Counted from the stretch's first letter, positions 35,213-47,672 are shown. The stretch is 64,000 bases of DNA from Panax quinquefolius (GCA_020205615.1 CM035153.1:97306792-97370791); one strand, 5' to 3'. The notes: generated by a model not told the origin, from the sequence alone. Numbers and translations are program-made.

Positions 35213-35225
35213 GCTTTGATACCAA
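35213..35225 (-). promoter_or_regulatory. Primer-binding site of element C
   Basis: The minus strand reads TTGGTATCAAAGC just after the LTR terminus ...ATGCCACA, matching an initiator tRNA-Met end with one difference. Confidence 0.8.
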
Positions 35226-35226
35226 C

Positions 35227-38200
35227 TGTGGCATCCCCGAATCTGGGTCCCAAATCACAGCGGATTCAGTACAGTCCTTCTACAACTATTACGGAAGATA
35301 TAAACATAAATTGTTTATACAATACATTACACACTATTTTTCCCAAGGTCGAGTAACCTTAACTTATACACAAATCATAACTTATCTAACACATAACATT
35401 ATTATCATACAACACTATTACAAATCTAATCGCGCACACTAACTTTAAGCTAGAACTGTCTTTAGCCTTTCCTTAATTCCGAACGTATTCGCCTTATCTG
35501 CAATGTTTATCATGATATAGCAAGGGTGAGCATGAAAGTTGCCCAGCAAGTTTAAATACAATTTAAAGATATATCATGATTAAAAGAGTCTGAATAATAG
35601 GTTGGGTATAATTCATCAATATAATTGAGAACTAGCACGAACAAACTTTTGACTGAACATGTATTGAACATGAACAAATTTATCTAGACCAACGGTAATG
35701 AAGGTGATCAGCCTTTCATACCTGACTTATACATGCAAGATGTACAGAGTACAATTCTACATGGCAATCAGCAATGATTAACCATAAGCATATCCGAATG
35801 AAACAACTCTTAGTAGAGTTAAGAAAAAACTTGCCTGTTCCGTTGATTACCGCTACACAATTTATAACGCTTTATTCGAAGACCTAATATTAGTAATATA
35901 GATCCCCAATATTAGAATAATATCATCACTATTATAATACTATTATATATATACACATAGAATAACCTAAACACATAACATATAACCCTATCAGTCCATA
36001 ATACACATAAGACATAGCATCAGGTCAAACTATTTAAGTCTGAGTTGAAACCGACACAATTCTATCATCCCGACGGTCTAGTCAGACAATTATCGAGTTT
36101 AAGTTCAATTAAACTTTGCCTAAACACTAAACAATATCTTAGATAATCATATTATCAGTCAAAACAATTTTCATAGGCATGTAATAATTTTCAGATAATT
36201 ATTACCATTTATCACAATTTTCAGTCATTAATATTGTATTTAAATGAATTAAATACCACATAATTCCTTAATCATTAATATTTATTTAATATTAAATATT
36301 AATAAAAATCATAACATATTATTATAATATAATTATAATATATCAAAGTATTTTTAATACATTAAAATCATATTTATATGATTTTTAAACACATAAATCC
36401 ATTATCCGCTAATTGATATTAATATCAAAATATTAATATTTTCATGACAAAATATCAAAAGTTATATTTTATAACTTCAAATATTTTCTAACACTTCAAT
36501 TATTTTCATATAATTTTAAAGCATTAATTCTATTTTTCCATAATTTATCTAATATATTTATTAAATAAATTAATTACCATTAATATAAATTATTAATGAA
36601 ATTCATCACAAATATTAAAAGTCATCAAAAATAACTTAAAATATTTTCTAACACCATAATATAATTTTTCATGATTTTTCATTAATTAAAACCATTTTTA
36701 AATAATTTATTTAATATTATAGTTAAATAAATAAATATCTTTTATATTCCAAAAATATTAAATATTTTTGAAATATACTCAAAATAATTAAAAACTATTT
36801 TTTAGACTTTAAAATAATTTTTTTAGAATTTATTATGTATTTTTAATAATTAAAATCCATTTTTTTCTATTTATTTAATTAATTAAATCATTTTCCAAAA
36901 ATAAGTGTCACTAAAGGGCCCTATAGCGACAGAACCGTCGCTATAGGTGTTCTTGGTGTTCATGGCCAATTTCGTAAAACTTCGCCGAGTTCATGCTACC
37001 TTGTTTGACATTTATAATTCTTAGCTTTATTGTGTTGCAGGCGAGGTTATAGATTGATCATGTAGTGTTTATATAACACTACACGAACCAATCATCAGTA
37101 TGCTCAAACAACAACACAACAAGATAATCTGGGCATTCAAAATCCTTGTCGACGGTTTTTCGGGTTTCATGAAACCCAACGATTCATCTCAGTACTTCTG
37201 AGTCATTTTAATCTAGGTTACATTTTTCGCTTTTGATGGATTTATGATTTAAACCTGGTAGTATTCATGACAAGGAACAACAAAAATATTAAAATTACAG
37301 TTCAATAACATCCCAAACACCAATTTCAATCTCAATCAAAGCCCCGATGTAAATAATGTTCTTAGAGTTTTGGGAATTCTTAGAAAGCAGTAAATATGAA
37401 TGTCGTGCCTTGTTTGACCAATCATCACGCTTTCGATCCGTTGATTACTAGTGGAATCTAAAGACATAATTTCAAAGTACATATACCAGGCTATAAGTAT
37501 GCTACAACAAAACATCATAACATTAAAAAACGATGCAGATCAAGAAGGTTAAAAATCTTGTCGACGGAGATTTTAATTTACGGGTTGCTTTTTTTTTTTG
37601 ATCAATCAACCCTGGTCAACCGGGTTTTAATGACCGAAGTAGTATATCATGCAATCTAGACATCCAATAGCTATCCTACCACTTTTAGATGAAGGACCAT
37701 ATGAAAAACTACAGATTAAGACTTTAAAATAACAAAAATCAATAACAGAAAAAAAATTAAAACCCCTGACATTACGTTGTCAGACTACTCTTCAAAGTTT
37801 TTCCAGAAATTTTAAAACTTCATTTTCGTGTATCTTGATGTTATGGATCTAAGATACAATCACCCAGATCACTCAATAACATCATAATACACCACATTAA
37901 ACATCTAAACACTAAGTGTTACGAGAATCAAAAGGATTTCTAGAATTTAGGGTTTATACCTCTTTAGGCTTTGATTAACATTCTAATCTTGATATACATT
38001 CTTGGCTTGATAGAGATCATGCTAGGGACCTGAATTACTTATACACTTCATGGGTCTAGAGAGGAAAATGATGGTTGAACATTTGGTGAACAAATGAGGC
38101 ATACTAGTGTCCTTTTCTTTCTCTAAATCTATATATATATATATATATATATATTGGTGCAATGTATTGCAAGGTGTCATGTTAAATCAGTTATCAGAAA

Positions 38201-39277
38201 TGAGTAATAAGTCAAAAGGCTAGCATTAGTTGGTTACCAAATCAAGATTTGGTAAGATTTACACTCAACATTTTATAAAATGTGACAAAAGGGCATAATT
38301 GTCATTTCTATACAATTTTTAATTCTAAAATTGTCATTTGATCAAACCCTTAGGGTTTAGGGTTTAGCATTTTAGGGGTTAGGGTATAACCCTTAGGGTT
38401 TAGGTTTTAACCCTAAAGATTTTAGCAAATTAAAATTCTAAGATTTTCTAATTAGATTTTAAAATAGAAAATCATGATTTCTAAATTGTAATTAGGGCTT
38501 CCTAATTATATTATAATTTTCTAATCACATTAGGACTTCAACAAATTAGGATTAATATTTCCTAATTAAGATTGCTAATTTAGCAATTAAATCCAGCACT
38601 GTAAGTTAGGGTTTCTAACGGAACAATTAGGGTTTAAAATTTGAAATTAGGATTTACAAATTAATTAAGCTTTACCCTGATTAAGCTTATACTCAAAAGC
38701 ACTTGAGCATTATAATTATCATTTAATTTCCTAGATTAGGGTTTCAAATTCCTAGAGTCTGAAATTAGGGTTTCCAAATCTGGTATTAGGGTTTTTTAAT
38801 AGTCAATTAAGGTTTCCTTAATTAAGTTATAATTAATAATGTTTTAAACTTATTCATAGCATTTAAATTCCCGAATTAGGGTTTTTCAATATCCGAATTA
38901 AGGTTTCGGATTCCCGGAACTAAAATTAGGGTTCCAGAACCGGTTTTTAGGGTTTCTTATCAAACGTTAGGGTTTTCTAACTGAACGTTGATGTTCTTAA
39001 TATACGATTAGGGTTTATCACATATATAATTTATCTGGTCCAGCCTTAACCCTTCACCACATTCTGAACACATCATTATCCATATACACATAACATATTC
39101 ACATATACACTTAATCCTGAATAATTCACCAAAAGCCTACACAGAATTTTGAAATCCTCAAAATTCCTTCCCAAAAACATCAAACGCATACACTTATTTT
39201 CTGTCTAGGTCTATTATTTGACCTTAAACCAATCATTTAAGATTTTAATAAATTGTCTAATTTCTCGGGTTGTCACA
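35227..39277 (-). repeat. Right LTR (5' LTR) of element C, 4.05 kb
   Basis: It has the same termini as the left LTR and one copy of the 2.66-kb unit. Its first part follows duplicate copy 2 (for example the LLDEGPYEK reading near 37690). Its last part follows copy 1 (AACAAATTAGGATTAATATT near 38540). The change lies between about 38380 and 38520. Confidence 0.88.
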
Positions 39278-39419
39278 ATGCACGCGTGCAATGTGATGTC
39301 CACTCGAACTTGCGTAACTTCAATCCGAGCATCTGATTGAGGTTTATCTTCGGGTTTATGAATTGAGTGCCTCAGTGTGAGTCCCGAGGTTGAAGCTGAA
39401 TGCATGGGTCGAAAGAAGC

Positions 39420-39705
39420 ATCTCCGAGGTTATCTCCGGAACTGTAACTGCACTCCTTGGGGGTTATCTCTAAGGTTGGCATTGTTTTTCCCGGTGTTGT
39501 TTCCAGGACTGAGACTGAACATCTCGGGGTTATCTCCAAGATGAATTGGCCTTTTTCCGGTGGAATTTCCAGTATTTGCACTGCTATCCTCGGGGTTATC
39601 TCTGAGGTGGGGAAAGGATACTCCTGGTATGTTTTTCGGGGTTGAAACTGAACTTCCGGTGGTATTTCTGGGATTAAGCTGAGCTATCTTCTAGGGTTAT
39701 CTCTG
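39420..39705. repeat. Minisatellite of alternating GGTTATCTC and GGTRKTTTCC units
   Basis: Motifs GGGGTTATCTCYRAGG and CCGGTGGWATTTCCAG alternate every 30-40 bp, about nine times. On the minus strand they spell repeated LEITP-like peptides, but no start or conserved frame argues for coding. Such arrays are common in long plant Gypsy elements. Confidence 0.75.
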
Positions 39706-39769
39706 GAAGAAGATTCCGCACTTCCTGCAATATTAGTAATAGGTAGGCAAAAAATTTTGAGTGTCTACA

Positions 39770-41534
39770 GATGCCCCTCTTTATCATATTCATGTAATGC
39801 AATGGCATGGATAGGATAAAGAATACTAGACACTTGAAATGCAACAAGATGATTATGATGCAATGCATAACAACATGATGAAAATGTATGTGGTTTGTTG
39901 GATTGTCCTCCAATATGATGGGATGATTGTCGACTCCATGTTGCTTCTACCAAGAACGACAATAAATAACCAACCTGATGAATTGTCTCGGATGCGTGAT
40001 CCACAGCTACCAGGAATCTCTAGGATTGTTGACATTGAGGCTATCACCAAAGTCTTGAATCCTTGATATAGACTTTAACTTGAAGATGTATCTCTCATGT
40101 ACAAGAGACTCTGTGGGGATGGGTTTTATCTATTGAGGATGTGTATAAAATATTCCATCACCGGTCCTCCCCGATGAGGACGTTTTTCCCTGGTTTGTAT
40201 CGTCAGGTCCTTCCGTTACTCTGTTGGAGTTACTGCCAATAGTTGGTGTTTTTCAGGGTTGCCTGACCTTCATTGACATGTGCATCAACAGTTGAAAAAT
40301 GCTTGACACCCCCGTCGGGGACCACGTCAATGCTGCTTGACCTTCATTAACATGTGCATCAACGGTTGAAAAATGTGTGACACCCCCACCGGGGACCATG
40401 TCGAGGCTGCTTGACCTTCATTGATGTGTGCATCAACGGTTGAAAAATGTGTGACACCCCCGCCGAGGACCATGTCAAGGCTGTTTGACCTTTATTTACG
40501 TCATCAGACCTTTGTGAGATATTGCCGAATGTAGTTTGCAACAACTGAGATCATCGATATAGTGCGCCCTGTGTTTGGGCGAAGACCAAAGAGTGTTATG
40601 TAAAGCCAGAGTTTGGCCCATGAAAACACTGATTTCAGGCTATTCCGCTCAATCGCGTAGCGTTTTTATTCCTGATTTGGCCTTTTCAGCTTGTAAGAAC
40701 TCCTTTGCAACTCAAACTGGACCGAGCCAGAGGGGTGGGACCTAGATAGGGGTGCCGCAGGTACACATGCAGCAGCCACAGGTGGACTTGCGGCCAACCG
40801 TGACTTCCCTTTAATGGGATGGTTGATGTCCCAAGTCATTTCAAGCTGCATCGCGAAGGAAACCTAAGAGCTCTTCTTCAGATCTGTTGTGTTCGGATGA
40901 CTTTCTACAAATTCTGTCACCGTACAAGTGTTCTACACTATCCTGGTAACGTATGCATGTATTCTTTTCCAATTTTCATCCATTGGAAAATGAAAAATCA
41001 CATGAAATGCATCTAAACACATAGTAGTGATTATGCATACTAAAATGACTTGTTAAAAAATATTCAACATAGTAAATGTTAGTATTAAACCATGCTGAAC
41101 ATAATAATTTAAAAAAATTTGACTTTTGAAATAGTCAAACTGACACCTTTTTCTGCTATTTCTTATCCTATTTGAGGACAAATGAGCAAAGGTGAAAAAA
41201 ACAAAATAATCCTAGTAATTAGGCTACCCTTATAGATTTTTTACTTTGATATACAAATGCATGTAGGATGTTTATGATTGTGGGCAAGTGTGCTACTGAA
41301 TGGCCACCTATTTATGCCTATGTGCATGGGGATAGTCCTATTTTACAAAGGGGACTATGTCAAAAATTTTCCAAAATGTAGGCATTGGATAGTCATGCGT
41401 TTTTAACTCTACTGTAGATGTATGTTAAAATAATGCATGCATGCATGTAGTCATAAAACTGTATTTTGAAAAGCTCTAGATAAGAATTTACCACGCCCTT
41501 TTAAAGGTGATTTGGAGACTTGTTATCTAGATAT
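39770..41534. other. Presumed interior of element H, non-coding part
   Basis: It holds the 74-bp tandem array listed separately, a GC-richer block near 40690-40860, and AT-rich sequence up to the PMD relic. No protein was recognised. Short frames (39839-40066 and 40819-41016) show no family features. Confidence 0.4.
40261..40482. repeat. 74-bp tandem repeat, three units plus a partial fourth
   Basis: Units begin GCYTGACCTTCATT at 40261, 40335 and 40409, and a partial fourth begins at 40483. The period is exactly 74 bp. Each contains GTGCATCAACRGTTGAAAAA and GTGTGACACCCCC. Confidence 0.95.
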
Positions 41535-43413
41535 ATGGATCTGAATCAGCCGAGTAGTTCCCATATGGCCACTTCTGGTGTGCGGAAGAGGGCTTTTGAA
41601 GTGCCTTGACCCCGTTCTGTGAGACAGCCTCATCGTTTAGCGGAGGCGGTGATACGTTCTATCAAGGTTGATGTACCGGATGTGGAAGAAGAGGTGGAGG
41701 ATGTACCAGTTGAGGCTCCCACTCCTGTTGCACATATTCCCCATAGGGACCTCCCGAGTATTCTGGTGGTGAACCAAGAGTTGTTGGGCAATTTGAGTAG
41801 ACATCCTTCAGTTTACTTGCATGCAAATGAGGTACAAAGCTAAACTTTGATCTTCCTTCTTTCCTATTAATGAGGAGTAAAGGATTCTGATGTTGATCCT
41901 CTTTGTGATGTAGGTTCCCGACTTTACACAGCCTAGAGGGGATTGGTTCAGCATATATGCCATGTACCAGGCTCTACATCCTGATTATAGAGCGATCGTG
42001 CATGACTGGGGATTTGGAGCACTCTTTTTCATTGTTCCCCACCGTTGTCCCTAGGGTTACCTATGATCATTATCTGAGTGCTGGTCTCACCAGACTCAGT
42101 CACTCCAATTGTTGGACTGTGAGGTGATGACTACGCCGATGGATTGGTGGTTTATCACAAGTATGGAGTTTGGAGGGGCACCAGTGCCTTGTACAACGAA
42201 TATTACCCCGACTGCCATCAGATCCTTGCTAGGAGTTTCGGCGAAGGCGCTCAAGGGCAAGACTGTTCATATAGGTCCTTTGAGCGTAGATGCTATGAGT
42301 GGGATATTGAGTGAGCCCATACCCGACGATGTGAGAGTCAGGGATCGCATTCTTCAGTGATTGCTCCTGATGATCATTAGGGGCTGCTTCATAGCTAATA
42401 ACTCTTCTACGGTGTCCTTCACTTTGATCAGCGCCACTCGACATGTGGACTGTATTGGAGAGTATGATTGGGGTTCCTACACCTTTGTCTATTTCCTCAG
42501 GGGAATGCGCATGCATTCGCAGGGCTTGACAGAGGCTTGGATAGGATTTTACCCATTTCTGCTGGTGAGTATTTCTCTTGTAATTTCCCATGTACAAGTT
42601 AAGAGTGTTGACTGACAGCAGATGTTTGCCTATGTGTTGGCAGTTCTTGGCCTATGATAGGCTCCCATGCTTATGTCCAGTGAGTGTGTTAGGATTAGAT
42701 ACCTACCCACGAGGACGACGATGGCATCTTTCCATACTGACGGAGGTCCCTGTAGCTGAGGGTTTCACTCATTGCCTCCTACAATCGGAGTTGTTGATGT
42801 CTGATGTCATCACATGGGTTCCCTATTCAGGGGAGCATTTGAGCATTGGATTTGAGGATGGGTACCTGACTGGTGTCGAGAACGTGATTTCCACCTGTAA
42901 GATTTCTCTCTTCACAGATGGAGGATGAGAGCTTTATTTAGGAGAGCGTGCTATTAGGAGCACCACATGAGATATTTGTATACCGATCTTGCATCCTACC
43001 AGGGGTTATTGGCATGTGTCGCAGCCACCCATCATTGATATCCCATTGTTAGGTGTTGACGGTTTTACATTATCATGGGGTCCCTGCACTTAGGAGATAT
43101 TCCAGCATTGGTGGTTCCCTCGTACCATTGGAGCCCAGACCCGCACCACTCAGTTCATGGGAGATATGGTTCCTGGATCCATAATGATGACGAATTGGCT
43201 AACTTGTGTCCGAGATTTGACTCATTTGACACATATTGGCTGTTGGACCGGGCATATTTCTTTATCCGACACTTGAGCAGAGATCCTTCAGTGGCAGATA
43301 CTTTTGATCATTCCGGCTTTGGCGCTGGCCCCATAGGTGACCCATATGGCTTTGCTGGTGCAGATCCTCCCTTGCATAGGCTTGACATCCACGTGGATAA
43401 AGATCCAGTGACT
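41535..43413 (+). pseudogene. Plant-mobile-domain (PMD/MAIN-like) gene, decayed
   Basis: Three exons can be drawn with GT-AG introns in phase: 41535-41831, 41914-42564 and 42644 onward (introns of 82 and 79 bp). Exon 1 has a low-complexity acidic stretch (DVPDVEEEVEDVPVEAP). Exons 2-3 read like the PMD fold: FGGAPVPCTTNITPTAIRSLLG, then IGEYDWGSYTFVYFLRGM, then across the splice FLAYDRLPCLCPV, and later ELYLGERAIRST. PMD proteins occur as host silencing factors (MAIN, MAIL) and as passengers of plant transposons. In-frame stops lie at 41607, 42052, 42064, 42358 and 42926, so it is probably dead. Frame and splice phase agree across all three exons. It lies between minisatellites of the presumed element H and LTR G. 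The assignment rests on pattern recognition and is moderate. Confidence 0.6.
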
Positions 43414-43486
43414 TAGGAGGAGTTACATCAGGTTGACATGATTAATGATGTAGACATTGTCACCATTGTCTTCTTCTGATGTATAT

Positions 43487-43594
43487 TCTCGTTATCTCTT
43501 TTGATAGGCCTCTGTTAGACATTGGGTGGCTTTCCACCATTCTCGCTATATCTTTTGATAGGCCTCTGTTAGATGTAGGGCGTCTGTGCCCTAT
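43487..43594. repeat. 54-bp tandem duplication
   Basis: Units start TCTCGTTATCTC at 43487 and TCTCGCTATATC at 43541. They share TTTTGATAGGCCTCTGTTAGA. Confidence 0.85.
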
Positions 43595-43864
43595 TTCTAT
43601 GTATGTCTAGCTGTATAGAGATGTATTAGATGATGATATACTTAGGAATGTATGTACAGTTTTCCATTCCCTATATCATATTGCCATCTATTGTTCATCA
43701 TGCATGTATTATGTTATGCATATATATGTATGTCTAGAGATATTAGGCATTGACCCCTGGATGGTCTTATGACACGACCCGTACAGATGTCTTCTTCGAC
43801 AGTTAGCCGTATTGATCATACTCCACCAGTGTTGGTGGCATCCCGTCTGAGATCGTTGTATGAT
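43595..43864. other. Spacer between the PMD relic and LTR G
   Basis: No feature recognised. It ends in ATGAT, directly before the LTR start at 43865. Confidence 0.3.
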
Positions 43865-45531
43865 TGTGACACCCCCAAATCTGGGTTACCTAACCCCCGA
43901 GTTTGGTGCTCACGATTCACAACATAAATAACATCTAACTACCCATTCATTGATGAATAGAATATTACACCACATTAACTGATAAAGTTAATACATTCGT
44001 CCCATGTTATCTAACCTTAACATTACAAACATACCCTTTAGATATACAAAAAGGGTTTATAAACATAACATAATAATAATGTTATTCATAATTAATTTAT
44101 CACTATGCCTTTGCCTTTGTCCTTCATAGCACCTCCTACCACTTCATCCCTAGTTGAAAAGTTTTATTTAGCAAGGGTGAGCAACAAATTTGCCCCGCAA
44201 GTTAAGATATACAATGAATGTATAAAAATCAAGAATAACAGACTATCTATTTTGATAGAATAAAACCAAAGTTCGGGGAACTTTGAAATAGCTGAACAAT
44301 TTGTTATTTACTAACAAGTCTTCTCATTCTATGCAACACAATAATTTAATAATGAAAGAGTACAACGCTTTCAAAGTTTTTATGATATTCAATTGAATAA
44401 CAATTTAGAAGTATTCTCCAAAGTTTAAGCTGCATGATCTCAAATGATCTTGAAATTATCTTCTCGAGTAACTATTAAAGATTTACTTTGATATACCCAA
44501 ATATAGGATGGAAATATCTTCAAAAGTTATGCTGAGTGATCACAAAGGATCTTGAACTTCTCTTCTCGAGTAACTATCAAAGATATACTTTGATATACCC
44601 AGGTGTATCAGATAATAAAGATTAAGTCATACCCCTCTGCAAGTACTTAGAGCGGCCAACTCCTTGTACCCTATATTATGCATAATACTTACATGCGCGC
44701 AAAGGACGAATATACAACCAAATATGTTCCCTTTATATAAAAAGGTTGTTCTTCTCAATCTTAGAATCAGAATTTGATTTAACAACGAAATACAATAATT
44801 TCAATATCTAATCACTTCTCGATCTAGCCAAAATAATTAGCATCGATCTGTCAATAATAATTGAATTATCTTTTCGAACCTATCCAGTTCTAACAAATGT
44901 TCGTCTGGCCAGAATAATTAGCTAAGACATTTCTCAACACAATTTGACAATAGACAGGAATTATCTATACTGTCAATAATAGCTTCTACGGATGTGAATA
45001 TCCAATAACAGTTATTCTCTAAGTATATTCTCGGAATCATTAATTCAGTTTGAATTAATAAACATGTATTAACTACGATTAATAAACAATAAATTCTTGG
45101 ACGCGGTCTAATAAAAAATAATTAACCACCATAGTATTTAAATAGATATAACTCAAGGTTGAGTTAAGAAAACTTGCCTTCCACGTTGATTACTGCTACA
45201 CAATATACTTATCTGTGTTTGAAAGACCTAAAATCACAATATCGGTCTCATAATTAGCACAATATTTCACAACATGTAACATTGTAATTTGCAGTCAAAC
45301 TTTCTCCTACGCACATTACCACATAGCCACAGCAGTGTTTATAACTTATATAAACATTCATTAAGTTTAACTAGTTCAGTCTGGTTTGACTTCGGTCTAT
45401 TCTAGGTGTACTGGTCACCATATCCGACAATTAACACTTACATTGTCAAATAAACTCAGTTTCAAAGCTTCAATATTATTTTAGATAAGTCAAATATCGT
45501 TTATAATTTATAATAATTTATAAATTATTAA
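43865..45531 (-). mobile_element. Truncated LTR G, related to LTR C
   Basis: It starts TGTGACACCCCCAAATCTGGG (LTR C: TGTGGCATCCCCGAATCTGGG). It follows LTR C through conserved blocks such as TAGCAAGGGTGAGCA (44169) and TTGATTACTGCTACACAA (45185). It stops at 45531 where the Copia LTR begins, so about 60 percent of the LTR is missing. It is a diverged member of the A/C family. Confidence 0.7.
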
Positions 45532-46549
45532 TGAGATCTAAATTCTTAGAAAGCTTAAAACTAAAATAGTTTCCAATCGTTGGATTACTAAATTGGGGAT
45601 TAGTAAATCTGGATAGATTGGTACATACGTTGCTTGCTCATTGGATGAGGATGATTGATCTCATGATCATTTGTGTGGAGACACTAAAGCAAGTATGTAG
45701 GTGTTTATTAGAGAATAAGTTCACTGAACGTGGCTCGCTAAGGAATACCTAATGGAGTTTTACTTACCTGTCAATAGGAATTCCTGTAGTGATAGTAGTA
45801 TAAGTGATCCTTGGACTTGAGATCATCATAGTATCTTGTGTATGATGAGTTATACTTTGACTTATTCCTTAAGACCCTTAGGGTATATCAAAGGGTATGC
45901 TTGGGTATAATAAGTTATACATGGAGATAATGTATGATCAATAAAGAATCTACCACTTCTAGTAAAGAAGAGAAATGTCCTATGTGATTCGATAAATGAC
46001 AACAAAGAGTCCTTGGTTAAGGTAGAATGAAATTAGAAAGGAGTTTCTAATTTGCATTATTTAGGGTTGTGCATTTAAGAGTCGAAATACATATAATTAA
46101 ATAAAATAAGACTTGTGAAGAATTCCATGTCTTATATTTAATTGGGACATTGTATGGTGGAAGGATTGAATTGTGCAGTAACTATTTACTCAAAGGTTCT
46201 TTTATGATTAATGTTGAAATCCATATTATCCGGAAAGTCGTTGATCATTAGGAGACTTATCCTTATTAGTAGAATAAATATTACTTATTTAAATAAATTA
46301 TTAGTTTAATTTATTTATTTAAATAAGATTAGAATTGTTCTAATTGATTTATTCACAATAGGTTTAATATGGAGAACCTAAAGGGTCACACCATAAAAGG
46401 AAGAATAATTATTTAAGAAGTTAATGGCATAATCGTAATAATAAGTTAAGTATATTTAATTTAATCTATGGTGATAGAATAAATTAAATAGCTTAATATT
46501 TATTATTTAATATTTTGGAAATATTAAATATAAATTAATAAGAGGAGTC

Positions 46550-46647
<98 letters not shown>

Positions 46648-46648
46648 T
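46550..46648. repeat. Expanded (TTA)n in the 5' Copia LTR
   Basis: About 33 triplets, against seven at the same place in the 3' LTR (53150-53171). Confidence 0.95.
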
Positions 46649-46838
46649 AATTCCTAAAGGAGTTTGGGAATTAATTAATAAAAGTACTCTCAAATATCCT
46701 AATAGGATTAGGAGGCAAATTAATTAAAAGAGTTTAATTAATTATCCCTAATAAGATTAGGGAGCTTAATTAATTAAAAGAATTTAATTAATTAAAATAA
46801 AATCCAATTCTTTAATTGTTAAGGAGAGTTGCCCACAT

Positions 46839-46850
46839 CTATAAATAAGA
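46839..46850 (+). promoter_or_regulatory. Candidate TATA box of Copia 5' LTR
   Basis: TCTATAAATAAG, repeated at 53361-53372 in the 3' LTR. Its place in the LTR fits a U3 promoter. Confidence 0.6.
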
Positions 46851-47284
46851 GGAGTCTTATTATGGGTGAGGTGGTTGTTGACTTTTACAACATACGTGAT
46901 TCCAATTGTTGGGAGAGTATGCTCTTTTCTATGAGAGATAGAAAAATTAGGATTTTGCCAAATACCCATCTTCTTGAATCCTTCTTCTTCCTTGGTGGAT
47001 CACCTCTAGAGGCCAAACACTTGGGTAGCTAATGTTGATCAAAGGAAGGAACCAAACCCGGTGGATTCAAGTTGAACGCGAAAAGGATTGGAGGTGAACT
47101 TGTACCTGAGGAAGCTCGGATCTTCAAGGGTATGATTCTTGTTCTTTCTTTTTCGTTTAATTAATAATTGCGCATAAAGGGTGATCCGGGTATATGGTTT
47201 GTAAAATTTTAAAACTCTGATTTTATACGTTTCCGCTTATTTTATGCAATTTGATTGCGTTCATGAATATTACAAACCTAACAG

Positions 47285-47296
47285 TGGTATCAGAGC
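47285..47296 (+). promoter_or_regulatory. Copia primer-binding site
   Basis: TGGTATCAGAGC lies one base after the 5' LTR and is an exact complement of the initiator tRNA-Met 3' end. Confidence 0.92.
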
Positions 47297-47616
47297 CAAA
47301 CCTTTATGCAAATTATTAATTATTTTAATTTGATATGTATATTGATATGTGTTTAGAACAATTTAATTGGGCATAATTTGTTGTATAAAATTTATTTAAA
47401 AAAAAGGAAAGAAATTTATCACGAACTGAATATTTCCGCTGCGTCTAAAAACCACGTGGATGCTGATTTGATTAGTCAAATTGGTGAGGACTTTTAGGGA
47501 AAATAAAAACAGGTCTTTGGGATTGTATATTACTAGAGGGGTCAGCGATGCGATGCATGTTAATATTGGAGTAATCGGGGAACTTGGAAGCTTTCGGGGT
47601 GGGATAGTTCCCAATA

Positions 47617-47672
<56 letters not shown>

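Larger units (their letters stand above)
33421..35226 (-). mobile_element. Non-coding interior of element C
   Basis: 1806 bp on the minus strand, from the PBS to the PPT. No frame longer than short chance ORFs is present. The sequence aligns in order with the interior of element A: the GGGGTCATA...GACC block near 33553, the CTTGCCACAAT...CTAGTCAGAC block near 34458, and CAGCTTTGATACCAACTG at the end. This suggests a non-coding unit kept for retrotransposition rather than random remains. Confidence 0.7.
26711..39277 (-). mobile_element. Element C: non-autonomous LTR retroelement (minus)
   Basis: Two LTRs in direct orientation flank a 1.8-kb interior. The minus strand of each LTR starts TGTGACAACCCGAG and ends GGGGATGCCACA. 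Flanks are ATACA (26706-26710) and ATGCA (39278-39282), four of five matching. The interior has a minus PBS and PPT but no gag or pol. The PPT side keeps GGGGACGAAATTT, the usual end of plant Gypsy pol. This is the layout of a large retrotransposon derivative that relies on a relative's proteins. Confidence 0.8.
23154..39769 (+). mobile_element. Putative LTR of host element H, split by insertions
   Basis: It starts TGTCGGGATTTTTATTTG and could end TTTTGAGTGTCTACA at 39769. Without element C (26711-39277) and insert I (24061-25779), it would be about 2.3 kb. Support: the tandem repeat at 23935 resumes at 25784, and similar GC-richer blocks with GCCGCAGGTG/ACCTGCAGC words lie on both sides of C (26620-26660 and 40752-40790). 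No PBS was identified after 39769 and no second LTR is in the window, so the assignment is inference. Confidence 0.4.
45532..47283 (+). repeat. 5' LTR of the Copia element
   Basis: 1752 bp, TG...CA ends. It differs from the 3' LTR mainly by a long TTA tract and by about 50 bp near 45830-45880 that the 3' LTR lacks. A 67-codon frame at 46829 recurs in the 3' LTR (53352) but has no known domain. Confidence 0.9.

Noticed and set aside
39372..39581. Minus-strand LEITP repeat protein
   Set aside because: It is a by-product of the alternating minisatellite; the frame breaks with unit-length changes.
40261..40495. CRISPR-like array
   Set aside because: The repeats are directly contiguous 74-bp units with no unique spacers, in a plant genome.
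46829..47032. 67-codon frame present in both Copia LTRs as a gene
   Set aside because: Similarity follows from LTR duplication, and it lies just after the TATA box in the LTR leader without a known domain.
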